NCBI RefSeq assembly: GCF_018687355.1
Contig: NZ_CP061288.1
Location: 1-64,000 of the forward strand
Length of the DNA: 64,000 nt
Origin: Polynucleobacter sp. VK25
GTDB lineage: Bacteria; Pseudomonadota; Gammaproteobacteria; Burkholderiales; Burkholderiaceae
Direction of reading: 5' to 3'
The notes beneath the pieces were generated by a model that was not told the DNA's origin, did not search any database, and worked only from the letters and a program-made list of their open reading frames with translations. This document shows positions 23,262-32,147 of the stretch, one piece after another. The stretch's first letter is position 1, and each line of letters begins with the position of its first letter. A program made the position numbers and the translations under genes.

Positions 23262-24374
23262 TTGCTGTTAAATGATCGGTTTTTAAAGGCCTGCCTGGGC
23301 GAAGCGGTTGATCAAACACCGCTTTGGCTCATGCGACAAGCCGGCAGATATCTCCCTGAGTACAACGCTACTCGCGCTAGAGCTGGAAGTTTCTTAGGGC
23401 TCGCAAAAAATCCCGCATACGCCACAGAAGTAACACTCCAGCCCTTGGATCGTTATCCTTTGGACGCGGCGATTTTGTTTTCTGATATTTTGACCATTCC
23501 AGATGCAATGGGTTTGGGTCTTAAATTTACCGCAGGCGAAGGCCCAAGCTTTGAGCACCCTCTTCGCACTGAAGAAGCGGTTAAGAAATTGCGTGTAGCT
23601 GATATGGATCAGCTCAAGTATGTTTTTGATGCGGTTTCAGAAATTCGTAAAGCATTGATTCAGGATGGCAAGCAACGCGTTCCATTGATTGGTTTCTCAG
23701 GCAGTCCATGGACGCTGGCTTGCTACATGATTGATGGCTCAAGTGCAGATGATTTTCGTCATGCTAAAACCATGATGTTTAGTCGTCCTGATTTGATGCA
23801 GCATATCTTAGAAATCAATGCGCAATCCGTTGCCGCTTATTTGATCGAGCAAGTAAAAGCGGGGGCGCAAGCTCTGATGATTTTTGATACCTGGGGCGGA
23901 ATGCTTCCAGATGGTTGGTATCAAAAGATGTCTTTGGCATCAATGCAAAAAGTAATTGCTTTGTTGCCACGCGAGCATGAGGGGCGAAAAATTCCAGTCA
24001 TCATGTTTACTAAAGGTGGTGCAATTTGGCTAAATGACATGGCACAAGTTGGCGCCGATGTGATTGCTATTGATTGGACAATGTCACTCAGTCGCGCAAG
24101 AAAACAATTGCTCGCTTTGAACAAGCCCTTGGCACTTCAAGGCAATTTAGACCCTCTTATTCTGTTCTCAGAGCCAAAACAAATTGCAGAGCAAGCGAAC
24201 CTTCTCCTGGAGGATTTGGCGAGCGCTCCAGCACTTAAATCCGGGTTACATCCGCTGGATGGCCACGTATTTAATTTGGGTCATGGTATTTCTCAGTTCA
24301 CACCCCCTGAGAGCGTTACCGCACTTTCAGAAGCTGTCATTAATTGCTCTAGGGCACTCAGGGTAAAGTCATAA
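23262..24374 (+). CDS. hemE: Uroporphyrinogen decarboxylase HemE
   Basis: HemE removes four carboxyl groups from uroporphyrinogen III to give coproporphyrinogen III in heme synthesis. The 370-residue protein carries both family signatures, [10 protein letters not shown] at 25-34 and [14 protein letters not shown], and the [16 protein letters not shown] segment with the active-site aspartate. The start is a TTG at 23262; the frame is closed by a stop at 23247, so there is little alternative. The gene is probably partly expressed by readthrough from the atp operon. Confidence 0.97.
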   Translation: MLLNDRFLKACLGEAVDQTPLWLMRQAGRYLPEYNATRARAGSFLGLAKNPAYATEVTLQPLDRYPLDAAILFSDILTIPDAMGLGLKFTAGEGPSFEHPLRTEEAVKKLRVADMDQLKYVFDAVSEIRKALIQDGKQRVPLIGFSGSPWTLACYMIDGSSADDFRHAKTMMFSRPDLMQHILEINAQSVAAYLIEQVKAGAQALMIFDTWGGMLPDGWYQKMSLASMQKVIALLPREHEGRKIPVIMFTKGGAIWLNDMAQVGADVIAIDWTMSLSRARKQLLALNKPLALQGNLDPLILFSEPKQIAEQANLLLEDLASAPALKSGLHPLDGHVFNLGHGISQFTPPESVTALSEAVINCSRALRVKS

Positions 24375-24640
24375 AACTGAGTGATCGCTAACTTACTGCT
24401 GGAATTTTTTAGCAAAAGTTATGCACAGATAGCGGGAATATTCGAAATTCAGTGAGATTGCGAATAAAGATGAAAATTCACTTTCGAATACCAATATAAG
24501 TCCATGATTTATAACTAATTTTAATAAAAAGCTTTAAAAGGGTGCAAAAACCAAAAGCTGATAAATTAGCTTATAAATTAGATTCTTCGGATGATATCCA
24601 CAGACTTATCCACAAGCAAAATAGAGATTTGAAGTAAATA
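24375..24640. promoter_or_regulatory. AT-rich hemE-priA gap with three DnaA-box matches
   Basis: This 266-base gap contains TTATGCACA (24419-24427, fits TTATNCACA), ATATCCACA (24594-24602, one mismatch) and a perfect TTATCCACA (24606-24614), all on the plus strand. Between them is a strongly AT-rich stretch with a long inverted repeat, TATTCGAAA (24439-24447) against TTTCGAATA (24482-24490), reinforced by AGTGA/TCACT inside it. No gene is visible. DnaA-dependent control of priA or DnaA titration is possible. Confidence 0.6.
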
Positions 24641-26767
24641 ATGCCCCCTCCAATCGTAGTTCAAGTTGTTGTTGATAAGCCCCTTGCTCAGGGCTTTGAC
24701 TACTTGTGGAGCGAAGATTTATTGGGAGGTCTTCCAGAGGTGGGCTCAATAGTTGAGGTGCCTTTTGGGCGTGGCGCGCTCGTGGGAGTAGTAATAAAAG
24801 TAAGTGCTCACTCTGATTATGAAATTTATAAATTAAAGGGTGTAACTAGGGTAGCTCCACTGCCCCCTTTAGACCCTGCCGCCTTACGCCTAATGAATTT
24901 TGCAAGCCAGTATTACATTCATGCGCTTGGCGAGACCATCATTCCCACCATTCCCCAGATGTGGAAAAAATCCGATCACTGGGAAAAGATTCCCAAGAAA
25001 TTGGCAGTGGATGAAGAAAAGAAAAAGAAAAAAATTCTGCCAGAAGTGAGCGAGGGGTTTATTGAAGAAAGCCTCTTAAATAATGGGCAAAAATTAGCGC
25101 TCGAACAATTGCGAAATTTTCCAGCAGATGAATTCAAAGCTATTCTTTTGCAAGGTCAAACTGGCAGTGGAAAAACCGCCGTATTTCTAAATTGGTTAAG
25201 CGGCATCTTGGAGGATACAAGTGCACAAGTGCTGCTCTTGGTTCCAGAAATCAATTTAACGCCACAATTAGAGCGCAGGGTGCGCGCCTATTTTCCAGAT
25301 AAAAAAATGGTTGTACTTCACAGTGGTGTGAGTGAAAAAGTACGAGGCATTGCTTGGTATGAGGCAATGACTGGTAAAGCCCAAATTATTTTAGGAACGC
25401 GTTTAGCTGCTTTAACACCGCTACCTAATTTGCGCGCTATCGTTGTAGATGAAGAGCATGATCCATCCTATAAGCAACAAGACGGTATTCGTTACTCAGC
25501 GCGTGACCTTGCTGTTTGGCGCGCCCATGATTTAAAGATACCCATCCTCTTGGCATCTGCTACGCCATCATTGGAAACCTGGATGGCAGCTAAGGCGGGA
25601 CGATATGAATATGTTCGTTTGGATCAGCGCGCGCAAGGCGCAAGCTTGCCGCTAGTACGTTTGATCAATACTCGAGATCCACAAACTCAATTTAGCCCTG
25701 GTGATGTTGAAAAGCCCAAAGCAAAAAGCCTGATTACCAAGACGCTAGCTAATGCAGTGAGTCAAAATTTAGAAAGTAAACAACAAAGCCTAGTACTGAT
25801 CAATCGTCGCGGTTATGCGCCAGTCCTCAGTTGCAGCGCCTGTTCATGGCTTTCTAAATGCGCGCAATGTACTTCTTATATGGTCCTACACAAGGCTGGA
25901 GCTTTGGGTAGGAAGTCAGTCTTGAGCTGCCACCACTGTGGTTTAGTTAAGGCGATCCCAAGCGGTTGCCCTGATTGCGGTAATGCTGATCTAACCACTC
26001 TTGGTCAGGGCACTCAAAAGATCGAAGACTCTATGGAGGAGATGTGGCCAGGCGCTAGAGTGCTTCGGGTTGATACAGACTCCAGCAGAAAGAGTAAGGG
26101 CGCAGAAGAACTCTTTCAGGAAATCCATGAAGGCAATGTTGATATCGTTGTTGGCACCCAGATGATTGCTAAGGGCCATGATTATCAGAATATTGGCCTA
26201 GTTGCAGTACTAGACGCTGACAGCAGGCTTTTCTCCCACGACTTTAGGGCAGCTGAAAGATTATTTGCGCAGCTGGTTCAAGTTGCAGGACGCGCTGGTC
26301 GCTCCAATAAGGACGGAGAAATGGGGGGTGTAATTTACATTGAAACCCAGTTTCCCGAGGCGGCCGTCTTTCAGTTTTTGCTCCGCCACGATGTAGATGG
26401 TTTTTTAAGCTTTACAGCCAATGAAAGAAAAGAGGCAGGTTTGCCGCCCTTTGCCTATCAGGCCCTCATCCATGCGGAGGCAAAAAATTTGGACAAGGCA
26501 ATTCAATTTTTGAGCGGCCTGAAGGGGCATTTAAAAGCCCAAGGCTATATAACTAAAGGCTTAAGGATCTATGACCCAGTACCAAAAGCTGTAATGCGAG
26601 TAGCGGGATCGGAGCGAGCCCAGCTTTTAGTGGAGTCTGACGACCGCAAAAATCTACAAGACATCTTGGAAGTAATCGATCGATATTTGCGAGAAAACTC
26701 TCAAGGGCGCATCAGCAAAGAAGGCCGGATTCGATGGCTAATTGAGCGGGACCCTACTTCCATCTAG
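24641..26767 (+). CDS. priA: Primosomal helicase PriA
   Basis: PriA restarts stalled replication forks by loading DnaB at branched DNA. The 708-residue protein has the N-terminal 3'-end binding domain, Walker A GQTGSGKT at 172-179, the helicase box DEEH at 270-273, and the zinc-binding region with four CxxC pairs (SCSAC, KCAQC, SCHHC, GCPDC). The C-terminal helicase motifs QVAGRAGR and IAKGHDYQN are intact. The upstream gap carries DnaA boxes. It converges with gcvH, with only 12 bases between them. Confidence 0.98.
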   Translation: MPPPIVVQVVVDKPLAQGFDYLWSEDLLGGLPEVGSIVEVPFGRGALVGVVIKVSAHSDYEIYKLKGVTRVAPLPPLDPAALRLMNFASQYYIHALGETIIPTIPQMWKKSDHWEKIPKKLAVDEEKKKKKILPEVSEGFIEESLLNNGQKLALEQLRNFPADEFKAILLQGQTGSGKTAVFLNWLSGILEDTSAQVLLLVPEINLTPQLERRVRAYFPDKKMVVLHSGVSEKVRGIAWYEAMTGKAQIILGTRLAALTPLPNLRAIVVDEEHDPSYKQQDGIRYSARDLAVWRAHDLKIPILLASATPSLETWMAAKAGRYEYVRLDQRAQGASLPLVRLINTRDPQTQFSPGDVEKPKAKSLITKTLANAVSQNLESKQQSLVLINRRGYAPVLSCSACSWLSKCAQCTSYMVLHKAGALGRKSVLSCHHCGLVKAIPSGCPDCGNADLTTLGQGTQKIEDSMEEMWPGARVLRVDTDSSRKSKGAEELFQEIHEGNVDIVVGTQMIAKGHDYQNIGLVAVLDADSRLFSHDFRAAERLFAQLVQVAGRAGRSNKDGEMGGVIYIETQFPEAAVFQFLLRHDVDGFLSFTANERKEAGLPPFAYQALIHAEAKNLDKAIQFLSGLKGHLKAQGYITKGLRIYDPVPKAVMRVAGSERAQLLVESDDRKNLQDILEVIDRYLRENSQGRISKEGRIRWLIERDPTSI

Positions 26768-26779
26768 TCGATTGATTTA

Positions 26780-27172
26780 TTAGGCACCAGGGCCCGAGTT
26801 ATATTTTTCTAGGCTTAAGAGTTGGTCTAACTCGGAAGCAAGGGCCTCATCTGAAGCGGGTTTAATTTTGAATAGCCAAACTTCATATGGCTTCTGATTC
26901 ACAAGCTCGGGCGATGCGTCCACCTCTTCATTGAGCGCAACAATTTCCCCGCTCACTGGTGCATGAATATCGCTAGCCGCCTTAACAGATTCAATCGCAG
27001 CAATAGCTTCGCCCTGCTTCACTTGTTGCCCAACTTTGGGCGCCTGAAAAAACATGACATCACCCAGCGCCTCTTGCGCATGATTGCTAATGCCAACCCA
27101 CACTAAGCCATCATCTTCCTGAGTGGCCCATTCATGTGTTTCTGCAAATTTAAATGTATCTTGGCTTTTCAT
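26780..27172 (-). CDS. gcvH: Glycine cleavage system H protein
   Basis: GcvH carries the aminomethyl group on a lipoyl arm between the P and T proteins of glycine cleavage. With the start at 27172 the protein has 130 residues, normal for the family. The lipoylation site is K64 in ESVKAASD. This start is preferred over an 18-residue longer frame because AAAGGA lies just before the ATG and the family begins near TFKFAETHEW. The genes gcvT and gcvP are not in this window, so the gene is isolated here. Confidence 0.95.
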   Translation of the reverse strand: MKSQDTFKFAETHEWATQEDDGLVWVGISNHAQEALGDVMFFQAPKVGQQVKQGEAIAAIESVKAASDIHAPVSGEIVALNEEVDASPELVNQKPYEVWLFKIKPASDEALASELDQLLSLEKYNSGPGA

Positions 27173-27251
27173 TGTTTTATCCTTTAGGTGCATTTTATGC
27201 CGACTCCCATAAACTAGCCTACCCAATGTGCAACTTAACTGTCTTGTATGT

Positions 27252-27896
27252 ATGCCAATTAAATTAGGAATTGTTCCTGTAACACCCTTTGAGCAAAACT
27301 GCTCTATCTTGGTTTGTCAGGAGACCGGCGATGCCGCGGTGGTTGATCCCGGTGGCGACATAGAAAAGATCCTTGAGGGCGTTAAGCAGATGGGCGGCAA
27401 GGTCAAAAAGATACTACTCACGCATGGACATTTAGATCACTGCGCTGCCGCGAAAGACTTGGCCGATCAGCTTGGCGTGCCTATTGAGGGGCCACAAGAG
27501 GATGAACGTTTTTGGATTGATCAGTTACCAGAACAAACGGTGCGTTTTGGTTTTGGACATGCAAAAGTTTTTGAACCTGATCGCTGGCTAAATCATGGTG
27601 ATCATGTAAGTGTTGGTAATGTTGATCTCGAGGTACTTCATTGTCCAGGCCATACGCCGGGCCATGTTGTATTTTTTGATAAAGAAGATCGTCTTGCAAT
27701 AGTTGGTGATGTTTTGTTCGCTGGCTCAATTGGTAGAACGGATTTTCCTCGCGGCAATCATGCAGATTTAATCAATGCAATTAAAACGAAACTGTGGCCC
27801 CTAGGCGACGACGTACAGTTTGTGCCGGGACATGGCCCAATGTCTACGTTCGGAAAAGAACGCAGAACCAATCCCTATGTTGGGGATGGCACTTAA
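27252..27896 (+). CDS. MBL-fold metallo-hydrolase, glyoxalase II-like (YcbL type)
   Basis: This is a metallo-beta-lactamase-fold hydrolase with the metal motif THGHLDH (H58, H60, D62, H63 with this start), followed by the downstream motif HCPGHTPGH, a GDVLFAGSIGRTDFP segment and GHGPMST. These are the features of the small glyoxalase-II-like family (YcbL) and not of full-length GloB, which has an extra C-terminal domain. About 214 residues. A GTG eight codons upstream (27228) is the alternative start. The gene is divergent from gcvH and convergent with the zinc-ribbon gene. The natural thioester substrate is unknown. Confidence 0.88.
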   Translation: MPIKLGIVPVTPFEQNCSILVCQETGDAAVVDPGGDIEKILEGVKQMGGKVKKILLTHGHLDHCAAAKDLADQLGVPIEGPQEDERFWIDQLPEQTVRFGFGHAKVFEPDRWLNHGDHVSVGNVDLEVLHCPGHTPGHVVFFDKEDRLAIVGDVLFAGSIGRTDFPRGNHADLINAIKTKLWPLGDDVQFVPGHGPMSTFGKERRTNPYVGDGT

Positions 27897-27916
27897 ATTT
27901 TTTACTTCAGATGAAT

Positions 27917-28102
27917 TTAGGTTTTTGCTGAACCGGTACGATGCGTACGGTTGTATAAACAGCTAGCGCAGATCCAGCGCTGCTTGCGATTACTTGTCGG
28001 AATCCATGTGCCACCCTCGAGTCGTTTTTCACGGCTGCAAGAAGAGCAAAATTTCAGGCTCTGGGAAGATTCTTGGGTAGCTGCTGGAGTCGAGGTAGTC
28101 AT
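27917..28102 (-). CDS. Small zinc-ribbon-like protein of unknown function
   Basis: A 61-residue protein with two CxxC pairs (C19/C22 and C45/C48) 22 residues apart, flanked by basic residues. This is the layout of a small zinc ribbon; it lacks the CxxCG spacing of rubredoxin. The start at 28102 is chosen because a longer frame (to 28210) runs into the desaturase gene. The gene lies 40 bases downstream of the desaturase on the same strand, so the two may share a transcript. No known family is recognised. Confidence 0.6.
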   Translation of the reverse strand: MTTSTPAATQESSQSLKFCSSCSREKRLEGGTWIPTSNRKQRWICASCLYNRTHRTGSAKT

Positions 28103-28142
28103 GGGCAATCCGGGTAAGGCAAATCTTATACAGAGATCTATT

Positions 28143-29297
28143 TTACCCGTTTTGTCCCGCTGGGGCTGGACTGAGCACAACTCGTACTGAATCAGCCGTT
28201 TTGTTGCCATCGAAATCTAGCCAGGCCTTGTTTTCAAAGTCGTAAAGCTTGCACTTACGAGCAGTATCGAAATACCAGCCCCAAGAGAACTTTTGAATGA
28301 AAATGCGCTCAGGAAGGATGGTTTCTAGGGTTTGCTGGGCTTCTGGCAAGCGATAAAGCGGTACGCTCATGTCCACGTGGTGCGCGGTGTGCTCCATGAT
28401 GTGGTGCATCAACTTGCCCCAAATCCAATTAAATGTCAGGTGGACGGTTGTGGATACAAATGGCTGGGCGCGCAACCACTCTGATTTCTTGTCATACCAA
28501 GAAACCTTTGGATGTGTGTGATGTACGTAGACGACAAATCCAATCATGCCGTTCCAGAATAAAAATGGAACTGCAAAACCAGTGATTAAGCCAAGCCAAA
28601 TCGATTGGCCAGTAGCAATGGCTCCGGCAATTAGGCAGCCAATCCAAACGATTGCAAAGGCAGTAACCAGTAAATTGTCTTTTAAGAAGATGGGACGATC
28701 GCCAGGTTTGTTCTTGGCGTTCGGGAAATACTCACGTCTCCACCAAATTTCAATGAGGTAATAAAAAACAGGGCCCCAGCCGCTACGGTAAAGGCGCTCT
28801 AGAGCCTTACGCCATGCGGGAAGCGCGTCGTATTCTGATTTTGATAACGGCGCCCAAACGAAGTCAAAACCCTTAAGGTTTGTTTGACCATGGTGCACAA
28901 CGTTATGGCCAACATCCCAGAGGCTATATGGCGTAAGCGATGGCAAGAAGGCAATGCGACCTAACACTTTATTCAATTCACGATTGGGGGTGTAGCTTTG
29001 ATGGCAAGCATCATGACCCAAAATAAAGATGCGGCCTGTTACAAAGCCGGCAATTAGACCAAAAACAATTTTCAGTAAGACGCTTTCTACGAAGATTGTT
29101 CCTGCGATGCAGCCCAGCCACAGGAAAGCATCGATTGCCAGGAGCATGATTGCGCGCCCAGTTTCGCCCTGTGCCATGGGAATTAGCCAGCTTCGAATGA
29201 TTTTTCGATGCGGTAATGGGGCCTCTGGTGGCAAAGGATTAGTTAGGGAAGGCTCTGAAAGGGCTGAATTTAGATGTGTAGACACGATAAGAATCAA
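28143..29297 (-). CDS. Membrane fatty acid desaturase
   Basis: The 384-residue membrane enzyme has the three histidine boxes of acyl-lipid/acyl-CoA desaturases: HDACH at 95-99, HNVVHH at 131-136 and HTAHH at 303-307, plus VHHTHP at 258-263. Hydrophobic helix pairs lie between the boxes, as expected for a di-iron enzyme that uses oxygen and an electron donor. It would introduce double bases into fatty chains, which helps to keep membranes fluid in the cold. The start is uncertain: TTG at 29297 or GTG at 29285, both without a good ribosome-binding site. Regiospecificity cannot be told. Confidence 0.88.
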   Translation of the reverse strand: MILIVSTHLNSALSEPSLTNPLPPEAPLPHRKIIRSWLIPMAQGETGRAIMLLAIDAFLWLGCIAGTIFVESVLLKIVFGLIAGFVTGRIFILGHDACHQSYTPNRELNKVLGRIAFLPSLTPYSLWDVGHNVVHHGQTNLKGFDFVWAPLSKSEYDALPAWRKALERLYRSGWGPVFYYLIEIWWRREYFPNAKNKPGDRPIFLKDNLLVTAFAIVWIGCLIAGAIATGQSIWLGLITGFAVPFLFWNGMIGFVVYVHHTHPKVSWYDKKSEWLRAQPFVSTTVHLTFNWIWGKLMHHIMEHTAHHVDMSVPLYRLPEAQQTLETILPERIFIQKFSWGWYFDTARKCKLYDFENKAWLDFDGNKTADSVRVVLSPAPAGQNG

Positions 29298-29367
29298 TAA
29301 GTTAGGTGCAAATGATAGCGGTTTTCGTGATTTGTCGCATGATGTATGTCAAAAACCCCTCTAGTTT

Positions 29368-29443
29368 TGGCGCGCCCGGCAGGAATCGAACCTGCGACCC
29401 TTGGCTTCGGAGGCCAATACTCTATCCACTGAGCTACGGGCGC
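29368..29443 (-). tRNA. tRNA-Arg(CCG)
   Basis: A 76-base cloverleaf on the minus strand with acceptor stem GCGCCCG/CGGGCGC, encoded CCA end and anticodon loop CTCCGAA, giving anticodon CCG (codon CGG). The D and T arms are intact, including GGTTCGATTCC. Confidence 0.95.
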
Positions 29444-29467
29444 TAGTGAAAAACTAGCTACCCCTCC

Positions 29468-29496
29468 ATTGTAAGTGCCTACAAGCCTAGTCTCTA
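29468..29496 (-). promoter_or_regulatory. Probable promoter of tRNA-Arg
   Basis: On the minus strand TAGAGA (29491-29496), a 17-base spacer and TACAAT (29468-29473) lie 25 bases before the tRNA 5' end. On the plus strand a TATAAT at 29499-29504 could serve the following gene, so divergent promoters may overlap here. Confidence 0.45.
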
Positions 29497-29546
29497 GTTA
29501 TAATCTTGGCAAAACAACCCTAAAACCCGTCAAACGATAAATTCTT

Positions 29547-29780
29547 ATGAGCAACGAGCACGGAAGTCTAATTAAGTCCCCAAAACAACTCATCATTATG
29601 GTGTTTGCAAGCTTTTTTGTGCCACTCATCATTATTTTGTTGCTGATGGTATTTGTGAACAATGGCAAGCGAGTAGATTCAGCCGCTTCTTCCGATCAAA
29701 TCATTAAGCCAGTGGGGCAGCTAAATTTTAAAGATGCTACTGAGCCAGCAGTTCCGGCTCCAGCTGCTACAGCCAAATAA
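29547..29780 (+). CDS. Small membrane protein resembling the N-terminal anchor of c5-type cytochromes
   Basis: A 77-residue protein with one membrane helix at about 14-36 (LIIMVFASFFVPLIIILLLM), then a polar, alanine/proline-rich tail. The start (IKSPKQLIIMV) and the segment IIKPVGQLNFKDA resemble, from memory, the N-terminal membrane anchor of betaproteobacterial cytochrome c5-family proteins, but the heme-binding CxxCH domain is absent. It is followed directly by a bidirectional terminator, so no cytochrome domain follows in any frame nearby. It could be a remnant or a separate small protein. Confidence 0.6.
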   Translation: MSNEHGSLIKSPKQLIIMVFASFFVPLIIILLLMVFVNNGKRVDSAASSDQIIKPVGQLNFKDATEPAVPAPAATAK

Positions 29781-29796
29781 GTCTTCGGCCCACATT

Positions 29797-29825
29797 AAAA
29801 AAGCTGGCTATATGCCGGCTTTTTT
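29797..29825. terminator. Bidirectional intrinsic terminator
   Basis: The stem GCTGGC/GCCGGC (one G-T pair) with loop TATAT is flanked by A-runs on the left and T-runs on the right, so it can end transcription from both the small anchor gene and the convergent rsmI. Confidence 0.85.
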
Positions 29826-29844
29826 ATTTCCGTTTTATGTCCCC

Positions 29845-30738
29845 TTATTCACTCTTCGCATCTAATGCAACTTGGTAGGCCTCTTTTTTAGTGAGACCTA
29901 ATGTTTGTGAGAGCACGGCAGCGATTTCTTTGCTGCCCAAATAAGGGCTCAACGCATTTGCCCATAACAATAGAGATGAATGCTCCGGAGTCTCATTGCT
30001 GCTGGATAGGCGCCCTGCTACCACAATGACAAACTCGCCTTTAAGGCTCTCTGCCACATCAAGCCAGTTGGCTACATCTTGCGCTTTAAGTGATACAACT
30101 TGCTCAAATTTTTTAGTTAACTCACGGCAAATCAGAATCTGACGATCGAGCTCTAAATTTTTTGCAAGCAGGGTAAGCGTTTCTTTAATGTGGTGTGGAG
30201 ATTCAAAAAAGAGACTCGTTTTTGTGCTTCTGGAAATATCTTGCATCAGGGCATCGCGCTCTTTTGCTTTATTGGGCCAGAAACCTAAAAATTGAAAGCG
30301 TCCATCTGAGTGGTGCATCACCGAGCCTGCGACTGAGATTGCGCCTGATACGGCGCTTGCTCCGGGAATGGGAATGACTCTTAGCCCTGCCTTTTGAACC
30401 TCATTGACCAATCTTGCGCCAGGGTCTGAGACTCCTGGGGTGCCTGCATCTGAAATATAGGCCCAGCGCTCGTTATTAGACAGATGCCCAATGACAGTCT
30501 GCGCCCCGGCAATCTCATTGTGCTCATGAAGGGCTAAACATTTTTTGTGTATGCCGAATTGCTGAAGTAATGCAGCGCTATGTCTAGTGTCTTCACAAGC
30601 AATGCCATCAACTGCATTTAAAACATGCAGGGCGCGCAAAGTAATGTCACCTAAATTACCTATGGGTGTCGCAACCATATATAGAGCCCCAGCAGGTAAA
30701 TCCTGCTGCTTTAAAAAATCGAACGAGCTAAGTTCCAT
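29845..30738 (-). CDS. rsmI: 16S rRNA 2'-O-methyltransferase RsmI
   Basis: RsmI methylates the ribose of C1402 in 16S rRNA using S-adenosylmethionine. The 297-residue protein has the tetrapyrrole-methylase-like motifs VATPIGNLGDITLRA, CEDTRHS, SDAGTPGVSDPG and PGASAV, and a C-terminal KKEAYQVAL segment. It is divergent from diaA, with a 104-base gap to the preferred diaA start; this pairing is seen widely in proteobacteria (yraL near yraNOP in E. coli). Confidence 0.95.
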   Translation of the reverse strand: MELSSFDFLKQQDLPAGALYMVATPIGNLGDITLRALHVLNAVDGIACEDTRHSAALLQQFGIHKKCLALHEHNEIAGAQTVIGHLSNNERWAYISDAGTPGVSDPGARLVNEVQKAGLRVIPIPGASAVSGAISVAGSVMHHSDGRFQFLGFWPNKAKERDALMQDISRSTKTSLFFESPHHIKETLTLLAKNLELDRQILICRELTKKFEQVVSLKAQDVANWLDVAESLKGEFVIVVAGRLSSSNETPEHSSLLLWANALSPYLGSKEIAAVLSQTLGLTKKEAYQVALDAKSE

Positions 30739-30842
30739 AGGGGTTGCCTGAGAAAGGTTAAGTAATTAGTAAGAGAATACGTTGCTTTTGAGATATGCTG
30801 ATTGCTACTGAAATTAAGAGATCTTTGGCGCATAATATTGTT

Positions 30843-31445
30843 ATGGATAAAGAGATTAACGAACGTTTACGTCAACGCGCTTCCCAGCATTTTTTGGACA
30901 GTATTGCAGTTAAGCAAGAAGCTGAGAAAGTGCTGCCAGAGTCTGTTGCCAAGGGCGTCTTGGCCATGGTGGATTGTTTGCGTTCTGGCGGCAAGGTAAT
31001 GGCCTGTGGCAATGGCGGATCTGCGGCGGATGCTCAGCATTTCGCAGCAGAGCTTGTTGGTCGATTTGAGAGAGAGCGCCAGGAGTTGGCTGCAATTGCT
31101 TTGACAACAGACTCTTCAATTCTGACGGCCATTGGAAACGACTATAGCTACGATGAAATTTTTAGCAAGCAGGTTCGCGGACTAGGAAAAAAAGGCGACA
31201 TTCTATTGGGAATTTCTACTTCAGGAAATTCGAAGAATGTGATTAAGGCAATAGAGGCCGCGAAAAAACTGGGAATGAAAATTATTGCATTTACTGGCAA
31301 CGGTGGTGGAAAGATTGCTCAGTTATTGGATAAAGATGATATTCACCTGTGTGCGCCATCTACACGAACGGCGCGTATTCAAGAAACGCATTTGGTTTTG
31401 CTTCATGCTTTATGTGATGGCGTAGACCATGTACTGCTCGACTAA
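30843..31445 (+). CDS. diaA: SIS-domain protein DiaA (phosphoheptose isomerase-like)
   Basis: This 200-residue SIS-domain protein has CGNGGSAADAQHF and LTTDSS, with a GISTSGNSKNV loop. The SIS fold is shared by GmhA (sedoheptulose-7-phosphate isomerase) and DiaA, which binds DnaA domain I and promotes initiation. The position between rsmI and a BON-domain lipoprotein is the same as for E. coli diaA, so I favour DiaA. The start at 30843 (MDKEINERL) is preferred over an upstream ATG at 30795 by comparison with the family. An isomerase role remains possible. Confidence 0.85.
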   Translation: MDKEINERLRQRASQHFLDSIAVKQEAEKVLPESVAKGVLAMVDCLRSGGKVMACGNGGSAADAQHFAAELVGRFERERQELAAIALTTDSSILTAIGNDYSYDEIFSKQVRGLGKKGDILLGISTSGNSKNVIKAIEAAKKLGMKIIAFTGNGGGKIAQLLDKDDIHLCAPSTRTARIQETHLVLLHALCDGVDHVLLD

Positions 31446-31478
31446 AAATAGTGTTACTTCAATAAAGAAATCATTTAA

Positions 31479-32129
31479 ATGAAAACTGCATTCTTCAGAA
31501 CATTATTGCTCGCTACTTTTATTGCTTCACAACTTTCAGCATGCGCAGTGGTTGCTATTGGTGGGGTGACGGCTGGTGCAACCATCATGGCAGATCGTCG
31601 CTCGCCAGCAGTGCAGGCTATTGATAAAGGGATTGAGCTAGAGGCAGAAAATGCACTAGCAAAACGATTCGGTGATAACGCACACATAAATGTAACCTCC
31701 TTCAATCAAAAAGTATTGCTGACCGGAGAGGTTAAGGACGCAGATATCAAGGGCGAGGCAGCTGCATACGTAAAAGCGATGAAGAATGCCCGCTCCGTCT
31801 TTAATGAGTTGGTTATTGGGCCCAACAGTAGCTACACATCTCGTGCAAATGATTCCTATCTTGAGTCCAAGATCAAAACACAAATGATCTTTACTGATCA
31901 GCTGCCCTCAAATTCTATGGCCATAGTTGCCGAAGGAAGCAGCGTATATCTGATGGGCATCTTGACGCAAAACGAAGCAGATCTTGCAAAGAAAGTTACA
32001 AGCAATACCAATGGCGTAAAAGATGTTTACGTTTACTTTGACATTATTTCTGAAGATGAAAAGATGCGTTTGGAAAAACAAGGTAAAGCCGATCAAACAC
32101 AACCAACTACACCGCCAAAATTTCAATAA
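31479..32129 (+). CDS. BON-domain outer-membrane lipoprotein (DolP/YraP-like)
   Basis: The 216-residue protein has a lipoprotein signal with lipobox LSAC (cysteine at 22), followed by two BON domains (about 50-120 and 120-190), which bind phospholipids. In E. coli the homologue DolP supports outer-membrane integrity. The gene follows diaA by 33 bases, as yraP follows diaA in E. coli. The C-terminal tail is polar (TQPTTPPKFQ). The next gene starts 18 bases downstream. Confidence 0.88.
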   Translation: MKTAFFRTLLLATFIASQLSACAVVAIGGVTAGATIMADRRSPAVQAIDKGIELEAENALAKRFGDNAHINVTSFNQKVLLTGEVKDADIKGEAAAYVKAMKNARSVFNELVIGPNSSYTSRANDSYLESKIKTQMIFTDQLPSNSMAIVAEGSSVYLMGILTQNEADLAKKVTSNTNGVKDVYVYFDIISEDEKMRLEKQGKADQTQPTTPPKFQ

Positions 32130-32147
32130 ACTTTTTGTAGGTTTGTG

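Noticed and set aside
28103..28210. Longer N-terminus for the zinc-ribbon protein
   Set aside because: The extension overlaps the 3' end of the desaturase gene and adds 36 residues without any motif.
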